This document shows positions 1 through 7,678 of a stretch of 39,828 nt of DNA, piece after piece. How positions within the stretch are numbered: the stretch's first letter is position 1; the number at the start of each line of letters is the position of its first letter. Made by a program: the position numbers and the translations under genes. The notes under the pieces are model-generated. The model saw only the letters and a program-made list of their open reading frames with translations. It had not been told where the DNA came from and made no database searches. Source of the DNA: Nitrospirota bacterium (GTDB lineage: Bacteria > Nitrospirota > 9FT-COMBO-42-15 > HDB-SIOI813); assembly GCA_016217665.1 (NCBI GenBank), contig JACRHF010000047.1, forward strand, positions 1-39,828. Reading direction: 5' to 3'.

Positions 1-1
1 G

Positions 2-31
2 GATCTGCTGAGGAACTTTATAGGGCTATAG
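2..31 (+). CDS. trpG: Probable 3' end of trpG (anthranilate synthase glutamine amidotransferase), partial
   Basis: Frame 2 from the window edge reads DLLRNFIGL and then a TAG stop at 29-31. The motif with a leucine pair followed by asparagine-phenylalanine is typical of the extreme C-terminus of TrpG/PabA amidotransferases. The next gene is trpD, the usual downstream neighbour of trpG. Only nine residues are visible, so the call rests on this short match plus context. A second open frame (frame 1, to a stop at 85-87) overlaps it but shows no recognisable protein features. Confidence 0.5.
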   Translation, partial: DLLRNFIGL

Positions 32-43
32 TTTTAATTAAGG

Positions 44-78
44 GTTCAAGGGTATTATTAAAAATCACTCGACCACTA
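44..78. repeat. Decayed copy of the GGGTTCAAGGG / TCACTYGACC palindromic repeat
   Basis: The stretch holds GGGTTCAAGGG followed about 10 bases later by TCACTCGACCACT. This is the same left-arm/right-arm arrangement as the longer copies after hslV, hslU, nadE and glnA. The arms here are short, so it looks like a truncated or eroded copy. It fills the gap between the probable trpG end and trpD. Confidence 0.5.
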
Positions 79-83
79 TACTT

Positions 84-1112
84 ATGATTAGAGAAGCCAT
101 AACCAAGCTTGTAGACAAAACAGACCTGACCGAGGGAGAGACTGAGGGGGTTATGGAGGAGATCATGAGCGGTCAGGCCACTCCGGCTCAGATAGCCGCT
201 TTCCTTATCGCCCTCAGGATAAAGGGGGAGACGGTAGAGGAGATTACCGGTGCGGCAAGGGTGATGCGTAACAAGGCGACCCGGATTAACGTGCAGGACC
301 CCCATGTGGTAGATACCTGTGGTACAGGCGGGGACCGCTCACACACCTTCAATATCTCGACGGTTTCTGCCTTTGTCGTGGCCGGGGCGGGCATCACCGT
401 GGCAAAGCATGGAAACCGTTCTGTCTCAAGCCTGTGCGGGAGTGCAGATGTCCTTAAGGCGCTGGGGGTGATGATAGATATACCGCCTGAAAGGGTAGAA
501 CGGTGTGTCAACGAGATAGGGATAGGGTTTCTCTTTGCCCCGATGCATCATCCTGCGATGCGGCACGCAATAGGACCAAGGCAGGAGATCGGCATAAGGA
601 CCCTATTCAATATCCTTGGTCCGCTGACCAACCCCGCAGGCGCCGCCTGTCAGGTGGTCGGGGTATACTCATCGCACCTGACAGAGACATTGGCCAGGGT
701 ATTGCTGAACCTCGGGGCCTCTCACTGTTTTGTGGTGCATGGGAGCGACGGACTGGATGAGATAACCATCACCGGCGAGACAATGGTTAGTGAGGGGATT
801 AGCGAGGGGTACAGGGAGAAGGTGAAGACCTATAAAATCCGGCCGGGGGATTTCGGGATAAAGACCGGGACCCTTGAGGATATCCGGGGAGGCCGCGCAG
901 AGGATAATGCCCGGATTGTCCTGAAAATCCTGGAGGGGGAGAGGGGACCGAGGCGGGATATAGTCCTCCTTAACGCATCTGCAGGGATTATGGCAGGCGG
1001 AAGGGCCTCTGATTTTCCGGCGGCTATCAAGGCGTCAGAGGAATCTATAGATTCCGGAAAGGCCTTGGCAAAATTGGAGGCATTAAAGAGGGCTACGACT
1101 CAGCTATCCTAA
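84..1112 (+). CDS. trpD: Anthranilate phosphoribosyltransferase
   Basis: TrpD transfers the phosphoribosyl group of PRPP to anthranilate, the second step of tryptophan synthesis in the cytoplasm. The 342-residue product has normal family length. It shows the PRPP-binding GTGGD loop near residue 79, the NISTVS segment, the KHGNRSVSS motif near residue 108 and the acidic [11 protein letters not shown] region near residue 232. The ATG at 84 has no convincing ribosome-binding site because a repeat remnant lies directly upstream; translation may be coupled to the preceding gene. It begins the visible trp cluster, and trpC follows after 17 bases. The identification is secure; the start is less certain. 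Confidence 0.97.
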   Translation: MIREAITKLVDKTDLTEGETEGVMEEIMSGQATPAQIAAFLIALRIKGETVEEITGAARVMRNKATRINVQDPHVVDTCGTGGDRSHTFNISTVSAFVVAGAGITVAKHGNRSVSSLCGSADVLKALGVMIDIPPERVERCVNEIGIGFLFAPMHHPAMRHAIGPRQEIGIRTLFNILGPLTNPAGAACQVVGVYSSHLTETLARVLLNLGASHCFVVHGSDGLDEITITGETMVSEGISEGYREKVKTYKIRPGDFGIKTGTLEDIRGGRAEDNARIVLKILEGERGPRRDIVLLNASAGIMAGGRASDFPAAIKASEESIDSGKALAKLEALKRATTQLS

Positions 1113-1129
1113 GGAGAGTAAGAGAAGAG

Positions 1130-1936
1130 GTGATCAGGGAGGTGACCGTAGGAGGAATTTTATCGAAGATCATTGAGGGCAAAAGGGAAGAGCTGATTGA
1201 ATGCCGGACAAGGCTCCCGCTGAAGGAGATCAAGTCGCACATTCGTGGCGTTGATCCCCCGCGGGATTTTTGTGCAGCGATATCCTCAAACACAGACGAC
1301 AGGGGTATCCGCCTGATTGCGGAGATTAAGAAGAGTTCTCCGTCAAAAGGTCTCCTGATCTCAGACCTGAAGGTTGATGACCTTGCAAAAAGGTATGAAG
1401 AGGCAGGGGCATCGGCGATATCCGTACTGACCGAGAGGCGGTTTTTCTCAGGAGGTCCTGAGAATATCGGCATTGCGAAAGAGAATGCGAAGCTCCCGGT
1501 ACTGAGAAAGGACTTCCTCTTTGAGGAGTATCAGATATACGAATCAAGATATATAGGCGCTGACGCACTCCTCCTGATCACCGCCGTATTAGAACCATCA
1601 GCCCTCTCTGATTTTATTTTACTCGCAGAAGGACTGGGCATGTCCAGTCTGGTGGAGGTCCATGATGAGAGAGAGCTTGAAAAGGCGCTGAAGGCCGATG
1701 CACGGATCATTGGCATTAATAACAGGGACCTGACGACCTTTAAGGTAGATATAGAGACCACCTTCAGGGTTATCAGAGAGATTCCAAAAGGGAAAGTAGT
1801 CGTCAGTGAGAGCGGGATAAACAGCAGGAAGGATGTTGAGAAGTTGAAAAACATCGGTGTCCACGCCATTCTGGTGGGTGAGTCGATCGTGACATCTAAG
1901 GACGTGGGTGAGAAGATAAGGGAGCTGATAGGGTAG
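1130..1936 (+). CDS. trpC: Indole-3-glycerol phosphate synthase
   Basis: TrpC closes the indole ring from carboxyphenylamino-deoxyribulose phosphate, the fourth step of tryptophan synthesis. The protein is 268 residues, a single-domain TrpC not fused to TrpF. It shows the conserved AEIKKSSPSKG segment near residue 65, LRKDFLFEEYQI near residue 125, the GINNRDL motif near residue 196 and VVSESGI near residue 224, all active-site elements of this TIM barrel. A GTG start at 1130 is used here, with AAGGAG about 14 bases upstream; a second GTG lies four codons downstream. It follows trpD by 17 bases, so co-transcription is likely. Confidence 0.96.
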   Translation: MIREVTVGGILSKIIEGKREELIECRTRLPLKEIKSHIRGVDPPRDFCAAISSNTDDRGIRLIAEIKKSSPSKGLLISDLKVDDLAKRYEEAGASAISVLTERRFFSGGPENIGIAKENAKLPVLRKDFLFEEYQIYESRYIGADALLLITAVLEPSALSDFILLAEGLGMSSLVEVHDERELEKALKADARIIGINNRDLTTFKVDIETTFRVIREIPKGKVVVSESGINSRKDVEKLKNIGVHAILVGESIVTSKDVGEKIRELIG

Positions 1937-1944
1937 CCGGTAGT

Positions 1945-1991
1945 TGCCCAATTTATTGGGCAGGGAGGCAGCGCCGGCCTTAATGGCCGGC
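1945..1991. repeat. Two adjacent short palindromes between trpC and trpF
   Basis: TGCCCAA-TTTA-TTGGGCA (1945-1962) and GCCGGCC-TTAAT-GGCCGGC (1973-1991) form two perfect 7-bp stems with tiny loops, eight bases past the trpC stop. The second hairpin, including its flanking AGCGCCGG, recurs almost exactly at 21746-21764 after xerC, so this is a dispersed element. It lacks a T-tract and lies inside an operon, so it is not a classical terminator. Confidence 0.75.
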
Positions 1992-2019
1992 ATCTCTAAG
2001 AGAAAGGGGTTGGAGTCAG

Positions 2020-2640
2020 ATGATCAAGGTCAAGATCTGTGGGATAACAAACCTGGAAGATGCCATGGCAGCGGCAGAAGCGGGTGCAGATGCTGTGGGA
2101 TTTGTATTTTATCCGGAAAGCCCCCGTTTTATTGAACCGGGGAATGCCCGCAACATCATAGCAAAATTGCCGGCATTTATTACGGCGGTAGGCGTCATTG
2201 TGGATGAGAGTGAAGATATGGTCCGGCGCATCCTGCGGGAAAGCGGTGTGCAGGTGCTGCAATTTCACGGTTCAGAGTCCCCTCTTCTTTGCACACGGTT
2301 CAGAGAAAAGATCATCAAGGCTATCAGGGTAAAAGATGCGGAGAGTGTCCATAGCATGAAGATGTATCCGGTAGACACCTTTCTTCTCGATACACATCAT
2401 GAAAAGATCAAGGGCGGGACAGGAAGGACCTTTGACTGGAAGCTTGCGGAGCAGGCAAAGGTGTATGGCCATATCATCCTCTCAGGAGGGTTAACCCCTT
2501 CCAATGTGGGAGAGGCGATTAAAAAGGTGAAACCTTATGGAGTCGATGTATCCAGCGGTGTTGAGAGGAGTCTGCGGAAAAAGGACCCTTCAAAGATCAG
2601 GAATTTTATAAAAGAGGTAAGGAGTCATCATGTTGCCTGA
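2020..2640 (+). CDS. trpF: Phosphoribosylanthranilate isomerase
   Basis: TrpF carries out the Amadori rearrangement of phosphoribosylanthranilate, the third step of tryptophan synthesis. The 206-residue TIM-barrel protein begins with KVKICGIT, which holds the catalytic cysteine, and contains DAVGFVF near residue 25. It ends with the phosphate-binding SGGLTPSNV (near residue 155) and GVDVSSGVE (near residue 174) segments. The ATG at 2020 is preceded by GGAG at 2012-2015. Its end overlaps trpB by 11 bases, which suggests translational coupling. All key motifs are intact. Confidence 0.97.
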   Translation: MIKVKICGITNLEDAMAAAEAGADAVGFVFYPESPRFIEPGNARNIIAKLPAFITAVGVIVDESEDMVRRILRESGVQVLQFHGSESPLLCTRFREKIIKAIRVKDAESVHSMKMYPVDTFLLDTHHEKIKGGTGRTFDWKLAEQAKVYGHIILSGGLTPSNVGEAIKKVKPYGVDVSSGVERSLRKKDPSKIRNFIKEVRSHHVA

Positions 2641-3814
2641 CAGCAGCGGCCACTTTGGCATCTATGGCGGGAAGTTTGTTCCGGAAACCCTCATGCCTGC
2701 ATTAGCAGAATTGGAAGAGGTCTATTCAAAGGCAAAGGCCGACCCTTCCTTTAAAGAAGAATTTGAATACTATCTCACAAAATATGTAGGCCGTCCCACG
2801 CCCTTATATTTTGCCGGGAGACTGACAAAGCACCTCAAAGGGGCCAGGATATACCTCAAACGCGAGGATCTGTGTCATACCGGGGCCCACAAGATCAACA
2901 ATACGATAGGCCAGGCCATCCTTACAAAGCGCATGGGAAAACACCGGGTGATTGCCGAGACCGGCGCCGGCCAGCATGGAGTGGCGACCGCAACCGTGGC
3001 GGCCATGTTCGGGCTTGAGTGCGAGATTTACATGGGGACAGAGGATATGGCGCGGCAATCTCTGAATGTCTTCCGGATGAAGCTGCTTGGCGCCAGGGTG
3101 ACCCCGGTGGATCATGGGAGCAGGACACTGAAAGATGCCATCAATGAGGCGATGAGGGACTGGACTACCCATGTCCGTACCACACATTATGTGCTGGGTT
3201 CTGTCCTGGGGGCGCACCCCTATCCTATGATGGTCAGGGATTTCCAGTCTGTCATAGGGAGAGAGGCGCGGGGGCAGATCTTTGAGGCAGAGGGAAGGCT
3301 CCCCGACTGCCTGGTTGCCTGTGTCGGAGGAGGGAGTAATGCTATCGGGCTTTTCTACCCTTTTATGGATGACCCTGGTGTCAGGATGGTCGGCGTGGAG
3401 GCTGGAGGATTAGGGATCCGGACAGGAAGGCATGCCGCAAGATTTGCCACAGGATCCGCAGGCATTTTTCAGGGGACAAAGACCTATCTCTTGCAGGACA
3501 GGGATGGGCAGGTCATGGTGACTCACTCGGTCTCTGCCGGACTCGATTATTCTGCAGTAGGGCCTGAGCATAGTTATTATAAGGACTTAAAAAGGGTTGA
3601 TTATACCTATGTGACAGATAAAGAGGCGCTGAAGGCATTCTCTCTTTTGAGTGAGATCGAAGGGATCATGCCGGCATTGGAGAGCGCCCATGCCATAGCC
3701 TATACCATGAAGTTGGCACCCTCCCTTCCGGGAGATCGTGTTATAATAGTCAATCTCTCCGGCAGGGGAGACAAGGATGTACAGCATGTTTCAGAGATTA
3801 TAGGGGACCGGTAA
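2630..3814 (+). CDS. trpB: Tryptophan synthase beta chain
   Basis: TrpB is the PLP-dependent beta subunit that condenses indole with serine in the TrpA2B2 complex. The 394-residue length is standard. [13 protein letters not shown] near residue 85 carries the PLP lysine, the [10 protein letters not shown] loop near residue 233 binds the cofactor phosphate, and [11 protein letters not shown] near residue 306 is the conserved C-terminal region. The ATG at 2630 has AAGGAG at 2619-2624 and lies inside the end of trpF. The stop codon overlaps the first bases of a palindromic repeat, so the repeat abuts the gene exactly. This is the TrpB1 type that normally pairs with TrpA, which follows. Confidence 0.98.
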   Translation: MLPDSSGHFGIYGGKFVPETLMPALAELEEVYSKAKADPSFKEEFEYYLTKYVGRPTPLYFAGRLTKHLKGARIYLKREDLCHTGAHKINNTIGQAILTKRMGKHRVIAETGAGQHGVATATVAAMFGLECEIYMGTEDMARQSLNVFRMKLLGARVTPVDHGSRTLKDAINEAMRDWTTHVRTTHYVLGSVLGAHPYPMMVRDFQSVIGREARGQIFEAEGRLPDCLVACVGGGSNAIGLFYPFMDDPGVRMVGVEAGGLGIRTGRHAARFATGSAGIFQGTKTYLLQDRDGQVMVTHSVSAGLDYSAVGPEHSYYKDLKRVDYTYVTDKEALKAFSLLSEIEGIMPALESAHAIAYTMKLAPSLPGDRVIIVNLSGRGDKDVQHVSEIIGDR

Positions 3815-3849
3815 TCCCCCCCCTTTTTTTAAGGGGGGATGGGGGGATT
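3813..3849. repeat. AATCCCCC...GGGGGATT palindromic repeat between trpB and trpA
   Basis: The element runs from AATCCCCCCCC through a T-run to AAGGGGGGATGGGGGGATT. It is one of four copies of the same family here; the others lie inside lptD (9103-9148), inside xerC (about 21356-21396) and before hslV (21779-21857). The first two bases belong to the trpB TAA stop codon. The hairpin could influence trpA expression relative to trpB, but this is inference. Confidence 0.8.
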
Positions 3850-3872
3850 AAGACGGGGAAAGCGGATTGAGG

Positions 3873-4670
3873 ATGGGAAGAATCGGGGAGACATTCAAAA
3901 GACTCAGGAATCAGGGTAAGAAGGCCCTGATTACCTATATCATGGCAGGGGATCCTGATCTCTCTGCAACAGAGGCCCTCATATCCACGATAGAACAGGC
4001 AGGCGGTGACATCCTCGAGCTTGGCGTCCCATTCTCAGACCCTGTCGCTGACGGTCCTGCAATCCAGAGGGCCTCTGAGCGCGCCCTTCAGTCTAAGACC
4101 ACCCTGAGAAAGGTCCTGGCCCTTGTCAAAAAGGCCCGGAAGGATGGCGCGGCAATCCCTGTCATTATCATGACCTACTACAATATCATCTTTCAGTACG
4201 GAATCGCCAGATTTTCAAAGGATGCCGCCTCCTCAGGGGTTGATGGAGCGATCATCCCTGACCTCCCCCCTGAAGAGGCAGCCGATTTCATTAAATACGC
4301 AAGGTCCTCAGGGCTTGATACCATCTTTCTATTAGCCCCGACCAGTACCGGGGAGAGGATCAAGAGGATCGCATCGTCCTCAACCGGGTTTATCTATTAT
4401 GTCTCGATGACCGGGATCACCGGGGCAAGGCTTCGTAACCTTTCAGAGATCAGGGAGAAGATACCGGGGATACGACAGCATACGGATCTTCCGGTTGCCG
4501 TTGGCTTCGGCATATCCAATGAGGATGATGCTAAGAGGATCGCGAAATGGGCGGATGGTGTTATCATTGGGAGCGCCCTTGTCAAACTGATCGAGGCAAA
4601 CCGCGGAAGGCGGCTCCTCCTGCCCAAGGTTGCAGGATTTATCAGGGCGATGAAAGGGGCTATTGGCTGA
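3873..4670 (+). CDS. trpA: Tryptophan synthase alpha chain
   Basis: TrpA cleaves indole-3-glycerol phosphate and channels indole to TrpB. The protein is 265 residues from the ATG at 3873; an in-frame TTG two codons upstream (3867) is the alternative start. Visible are YIMAGDPD near residue 25, ELGVPFSDPVADGP near residue 50 with the catalytic acidic residues, the IIPDLPPEE loop and the C-terminal phosphate-binding VGFGIS and GVIIGSALV motifs. It is the last trp gene of the cluster. A downstream gene of unrelated family starts three bases after its stop, so the transcript probably continues. Confidence 0.97.
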   Translation: MGRIGETFKRLRNQGKKALITYIMAGDPDLSATEALISTIEQAGGDILELGVPFSDPVADGPAIQRASERALQSKTTLRKVLALVKKARKDGAAIPVIIMTYYNIIFQYGIARFSKDAASSGVDGAIIPDLPPEEAADFIKYARSSGLDTIFLLAPTSTGERIKRIASSSTGFIYYVSMTGITGARLRNLSEIREKIPGIRQHTDLPVAVGFGISNEDDAKRIAKWADGVIIGSALVKLIEANRGRRLLLPKVAGFIRAMKGAIG

Positions 4671-4673
4671 TCG

Positions 4674-5438
4674 ATGAGGCTCAGGGTCTTAGGTTGTTAT
4701 GGGGGGGAACTGCTTGGGCATCAGAGCACGGCCTTCTTGATCAACGGCCATCTGCTCATAGACGCCGGGAGTGTGAACTCCCTGGGGGGGGTGGATGAGA
4801 TCTCAAAGATACGCCACGTAGTCCTGAGTCACATCCATCTGGATCATATAAAGGCCCTCCCCTTCATAGCGGAACTACTGGCCGAGGGGGGGAGAGGGGT
4901 AGAGGTATTCGGCACAGAGGAGACGATAGGATTTCTCAAACAACATATATTCAATGGTTCTGTGTGGCCTGACCTCTCAAGGCTTCCAACCCCTGAGAAC
5001 CCCGCTGTCCGGTACAGCACCATGCGGGAGGGGGGCACGGTCATTGTGAACGGGCTTTTAGTGAAGGCCATCCCTGTCAACCATACGGTACCCACGACGG
5101 GGTTTTTAATCAGTGACAGTCTGGCTTCAATGCTCTACTCAGGAGATACAGGAACGACAGACAGGATATGGTCAGAGGCGAACAATGCGCAAAATTTAAG
5201 GGCACTCATGGTAGAGGTCTCTTATCCAAACAGACTCAAAGACCGGGCGGTAATTACGAAGCATCTGACCCCGCACCTTTTGACCGAAGAGCTCAAAAAG
5301 GCCGGGTTGAAAAGGGAGACATGGATAGGGGTCTATCATCTGAAGCCACCCTTTGTAGATGAGATCAGGAAGGAGATCTGCGGGTTGAGGATGGATAATC
5401 TCATCCTCCTTGAAGATGGCGATACATTTGAGACATGA
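4674..5438 (+). CDS. Metallo-beta-lactamase-fold protein, class II cyclic-nucleotide-phosphodiesterase-like
   Basis: The 254-residue cytoplasmic protein has the metal-binding HxHxDH motif at residues 53-58 (SHIHLDHI), a later NHT histidine (near residue 131) and SGDTGTTD, whose aspartate fits the bridging ligand. The SHIHLDHIKAL context resembles class II (PDE1-type) cAMP phosphodiesterases more than RNase Z or glyoxalase II, but the substrate cannot be read from sequence. It starts three bases after trpA and probably shares its transcript. A palindromic insertion follows its stop. The fold call is firm; activity on cyclic nucleotides is only a family-level suggestion. Confidence 0.8.
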   Translation: MRLRVLGCYGGELLGHQSTAFLINGHLLIDAGSVNSLGGVDEISKIRHVVLSHIHLDHIKALPFIAELLAEGGRGVEVFGTEETIGFLKQHIFNGSVWPDLSRLPTPENPAVRYSTMREGGTVIVNGLLVKAIPVNHTVPTTGFLISDSLASMLYSGDTGTTDRIWSEANNAQNLRALMVEVSYPNRLKDRAVITKHLTPHLLTEELKKAGLKRETWIGVYHLKPPFVDEIRKEICGLRMDNLILLEDGDTFET

Positions 5439-5449
5439 GGTAGAAAAAG

Positions 5450-5530
5450 GGGACGAAAAAGGGGACAGATTTATTTTGCATCCCAAAATAAATCTGCGAT
5501 GCAAAATAAATCTGTCCCCTTTTTCGTCCC
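5450..5530. repeat. Perfect 32-bp inverted repeat upstream of accD
   Basis: The left arm 5450-5481 (beginning GGGACGAAAAAGGGGACAG) is exactly complementary to the right arm 5499-5530, around a 17-base loop at 5482-5498. The loop contains AAAATAAATCTG, which also occurs in the right arm. It begins 11 bases after the previous stop and ends 19 bases before the accD start. It resembles REP/MITE-type elements with GGGGACAGATTTATTTT arms. In RNA it would form a very stable hairpin. Confidence 0.93.
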
Positions 5531-5549
5531 TAAATTTGAAAGATATTCT

Positions 5550-6368
5550 ATGTCCTGGTTTAAGAGAGAAGATAGAAAGATAAAGATCCCGGAAGGGCTC
5601 TGGATCAAATGCAACTACTGTAGGGAGATTATCTACAGAAAGGAGGTAGAGAAGAGCTCTATGGTCTGCCCAAAATGCAGATACCACTTCTATATCTCTG
5701 TTGAAGATCGAATCACCCTGATGCTTGATGAGGGAAGTTTTAAAGAGTATGACAGGGAGATCTATCCGCTCGATCCCTTAGGCTTCAAGGATTCCATGAA
5801 ATACAAGGACAGGCTCAAAAGCTATCAGAAGTCTGCCGGTTGCGCAGATGCGTTCATCTATGGAGAGGGGAGGATCAACAGCCACCCCGTAGTTCTGGGT
5901 GTCTTTAATTTTAAATTTATGGGCGGAAGCATGGGATCTGTTGTCGGAGAAAAGATACTGCGGGCAGCGGAGGCCTCTTTTAATAGCAGGGTTCCGCTTA
6001 TCATTGTCTCGGCATCGGGCGGGGCAAGGATGCAGGAAGGGATACTGTCCCTGATGCAGATGGCCAAGACCAGCGCGGCCATAGCCCGCCTCTCAGAGGC
6101 CGGGGTCCCGTACATCTCCATACTGACAGACCCCACATTCGGTGGGGTGACCGCAAGTTTTGCCATGTTAGGGGATATCATCATGGCCGAACCCAAGGCC
6201 TTGATAGGTTTTGCAGGACCCCGTGTCGTGGAGCAGACCATCAAGCAGCAGCTTCCCGAGGGCTTTCAGCGCGCCGAGTTTCTCCTGGAGCACGGCATGA
6301 TTGATATGATCGTTGAACGGAAGATGCTCAAAGAAACCCTGATGCAGGTCATACGGTTTTTTGGATAA
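5550..6368 (+). CDS. accD: Acetyl-CoA carboxylase carboxyltransferase subunit beta
   Basis: AccD is the beta subunit of the carboxyltransferase that makes malonyl-CoA for fatty-acid synthesis. The ATG at 5550 gives MSWFKRE, the normal AccD N-terminus. An in-frame ATG at 5499 lies inside the palindromic repeat and would add 17 unrelated residues, so it is rejected. The four-cysteine zinc ribbon is at residues 21, 24, 40 and 43 (CNYC...CPKC). The crotonase-fold core shows [13 protein letters not shown] and [11 protein letters not shown]. The length of 272 residues fits the family. No clear ribosome-binding site precedes 5550. folC follows after five bases. Confidence 0.96.
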   Translation: MSWFKREDRKIKIPEGLWIKCNYCREIIYRKEVEKSSMVCPKCRYHFYISVEDRITLMLDEGSFKEYDREIYPLDPLGFKDSMKYKDRLKSYQKSAGCADAFIYGEGRINSHPVVLGVFNFKFMGGSMGSVVGEKILRAAEASFNSRVPLIIVSASGGARMQEGILSLMQMAKTSAAIARLSEAGVPYISILTDPTFGGVTASFAMLGDIIMAEPKALIGFAGPRVVEQTIKQQLPEGFQRAEFLLEHGMIDMIVERKMLKETLMQVIRFFG

Positions 6369-6373
6369 GGTCC

Positions 6374-7678
6374 ATGTCCTATCAAGATGAGCTGGAATAT
6401 CTCTACTCCCTCCATCAATTCGGCATAAAATTAGGCCTTTCGAATATCAGGGACTTATGCGCTCTCTCAGGCAATCCCCAGGAAAGGATAAAGACCGTCC
6501 ATGTAGGAGGGACGAATGGCAAGGGGTCTACTGCGGCGGTCCTGTCCTCCATATTACAGGCGGCCGGCTATAAAGTAGGACTCTATACCTCTCCCCACCT
6601 CACAGACTTTACTGAGAGGATCAGGATCCATAATATCCCCATCCCGAAAGAGAGAGTCGCCGGCCTTGTCAAGAATGTCAGGAAATGTGTGGGAGACCGG
6701 GATATTATGCCCACATTCTTTGAATTGACAACGGCCCTTGCCCTGTCATACTTTGCCGAAGAGTTGGTCGATATTGCGGTCATGGAAGTAGGGATGGGGG
6801 GGAGACTGGATGCTACCAATATCATCAATCCCCTGGTATCGGTCATCACCCATGTCGGGTATGATCATATGGAACATCTGGGCGCCTCATTGGAAGAGAT
6901 AGCCATAGAGAAGTGCGGGATCATCAAGAGGGGGGTCCCTGTCATTACCTCAGAGTCAAAGGGGCACATTCTCTCTATCATAGAGGAGAGCGCCGGAGAG
7001 GCGGATGCCATGCCCCACGTTTATGGGAGAGAGTTCTATGCGGAACCTGTCAGGATGACTCCATACTACAGCGAGTTCTGGTATCACGGTCTTCAATGGG
7101 GAGGGCTCCTGCTCAAGACTCCCCTTGCAGGCAGGCACCAGATGTTTAATATGGGGGCTGCCCTGTGCGCGGCTGAGCTTTTAACAGGAATGGGTTTTGA
7201 TATCACGGAAAGACAGGCGGCAGAGGGTGTGAGGAATGTGTCCTGGCCCGGCAGGCTTGAGATGGTATCAGACAGGCCGCAGATATTTCTGGACGGGGCA
7301 CACAATCATGACGGCGCTGTTTCACTGCGGAGGTTTATAGAGGATGTGTTGATGACCCAAAGGGCCCATGGAAAGATCGTCCTCCTGTTTGGGGTATTAA
7401 AGGATAAAGATGCCGGCGCTATGATCGGGGAGCTAATCCCCTGTTCCACAGAGGTCATCATTACGAGTCCCAATACAGAGAGGGGCCTGCCTGTGGAGGC
7501 GCTGAGAGAGATCGTGGAAAAACAGGGTATTAAACCCCATGTGACCCGGACGATATCCGGGGCATTATCCCTGGCACATGACATCGCCTCTTCTTCGGAT
7601 ACTATTATTGTGACCGGTTCATTATATGTTGTGGGGGAGGCCAGGGCATTGATAGCCGCCAAGCTGGTGAACGGATGA
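6374..7678 (+). CDS. folC: Bifunctional folylpolyglutamate synthase / dihydrofolate synthase
   Basis: FolC joins glutamate to dihydropteroate and then extends the polyglutamate tail of folates, in the cytoplasm using ATP. The 434-residue protein has the P-loop VGGTNGKGST near residue 45, the Mur-ligase-family EVGMGGRLDATN near residue 138, HVGYDHMEHLG near residue 156 and a C-terminal ligase domain with FLDGAHN near residue 309. Length and motif order are standard. It sits five bases after accD, and its stop overlaps the lptD start (ATGA), so these genes are probably one translationally coupled unit. Confidence 0.95.
   Translation: MSYQDELEYLYSLHQFGIKLGLSNIRDLCALSGNPQERIKTVHVGGTNGKGSTAAVLSSILQAAGYKVGLYTSPHLTDFTERIRIHNIPIPKERVAGLVKNVRKCVGDRDIMPTFFELTTALALSYFAEELVDIAVMEVGMGGRLDATNIINPLVSVITHVGYDHMEHLGASLEEIAIEKCGIIKRGVPVITSESKGHILSIIEESAGEADAMPHVYGREFYAEPVRMTPYYSEFWYHGLQWGGLLLKTPLAGRHQMFNMGAALCAAELLTGMGFDITERQAAEGVRNVSWPGRLEMVSDRPQIFLDGAHNHDGAVSLRRFIEDVLMTQRAHGKIVLLFGVLKDKDAGAMIGELIPCSTEVIITSPNTERGLPVEALREIVEKQGIKPHVTRTISGALSLAHDIASSSDTIIVTGSLYVVGEARALIAAKLVNG

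Noticed and set aside
1-87. Open frame 1 ending at the trpD start (ATGA overlap)
   Set aside because: Its translation runs through a repeat remnant and shows no recognisable protein; the frame-2 reading ending at 31 looks like a TrpG tail.
5499-5549. Upstream in-frame ATG extending accD by 17 residues
   Set aside because: These codons lie in the right arm of the 32-bp inverted repeat and the following spacer; the MSWFK start at 5550 matches normal AccD proteins.
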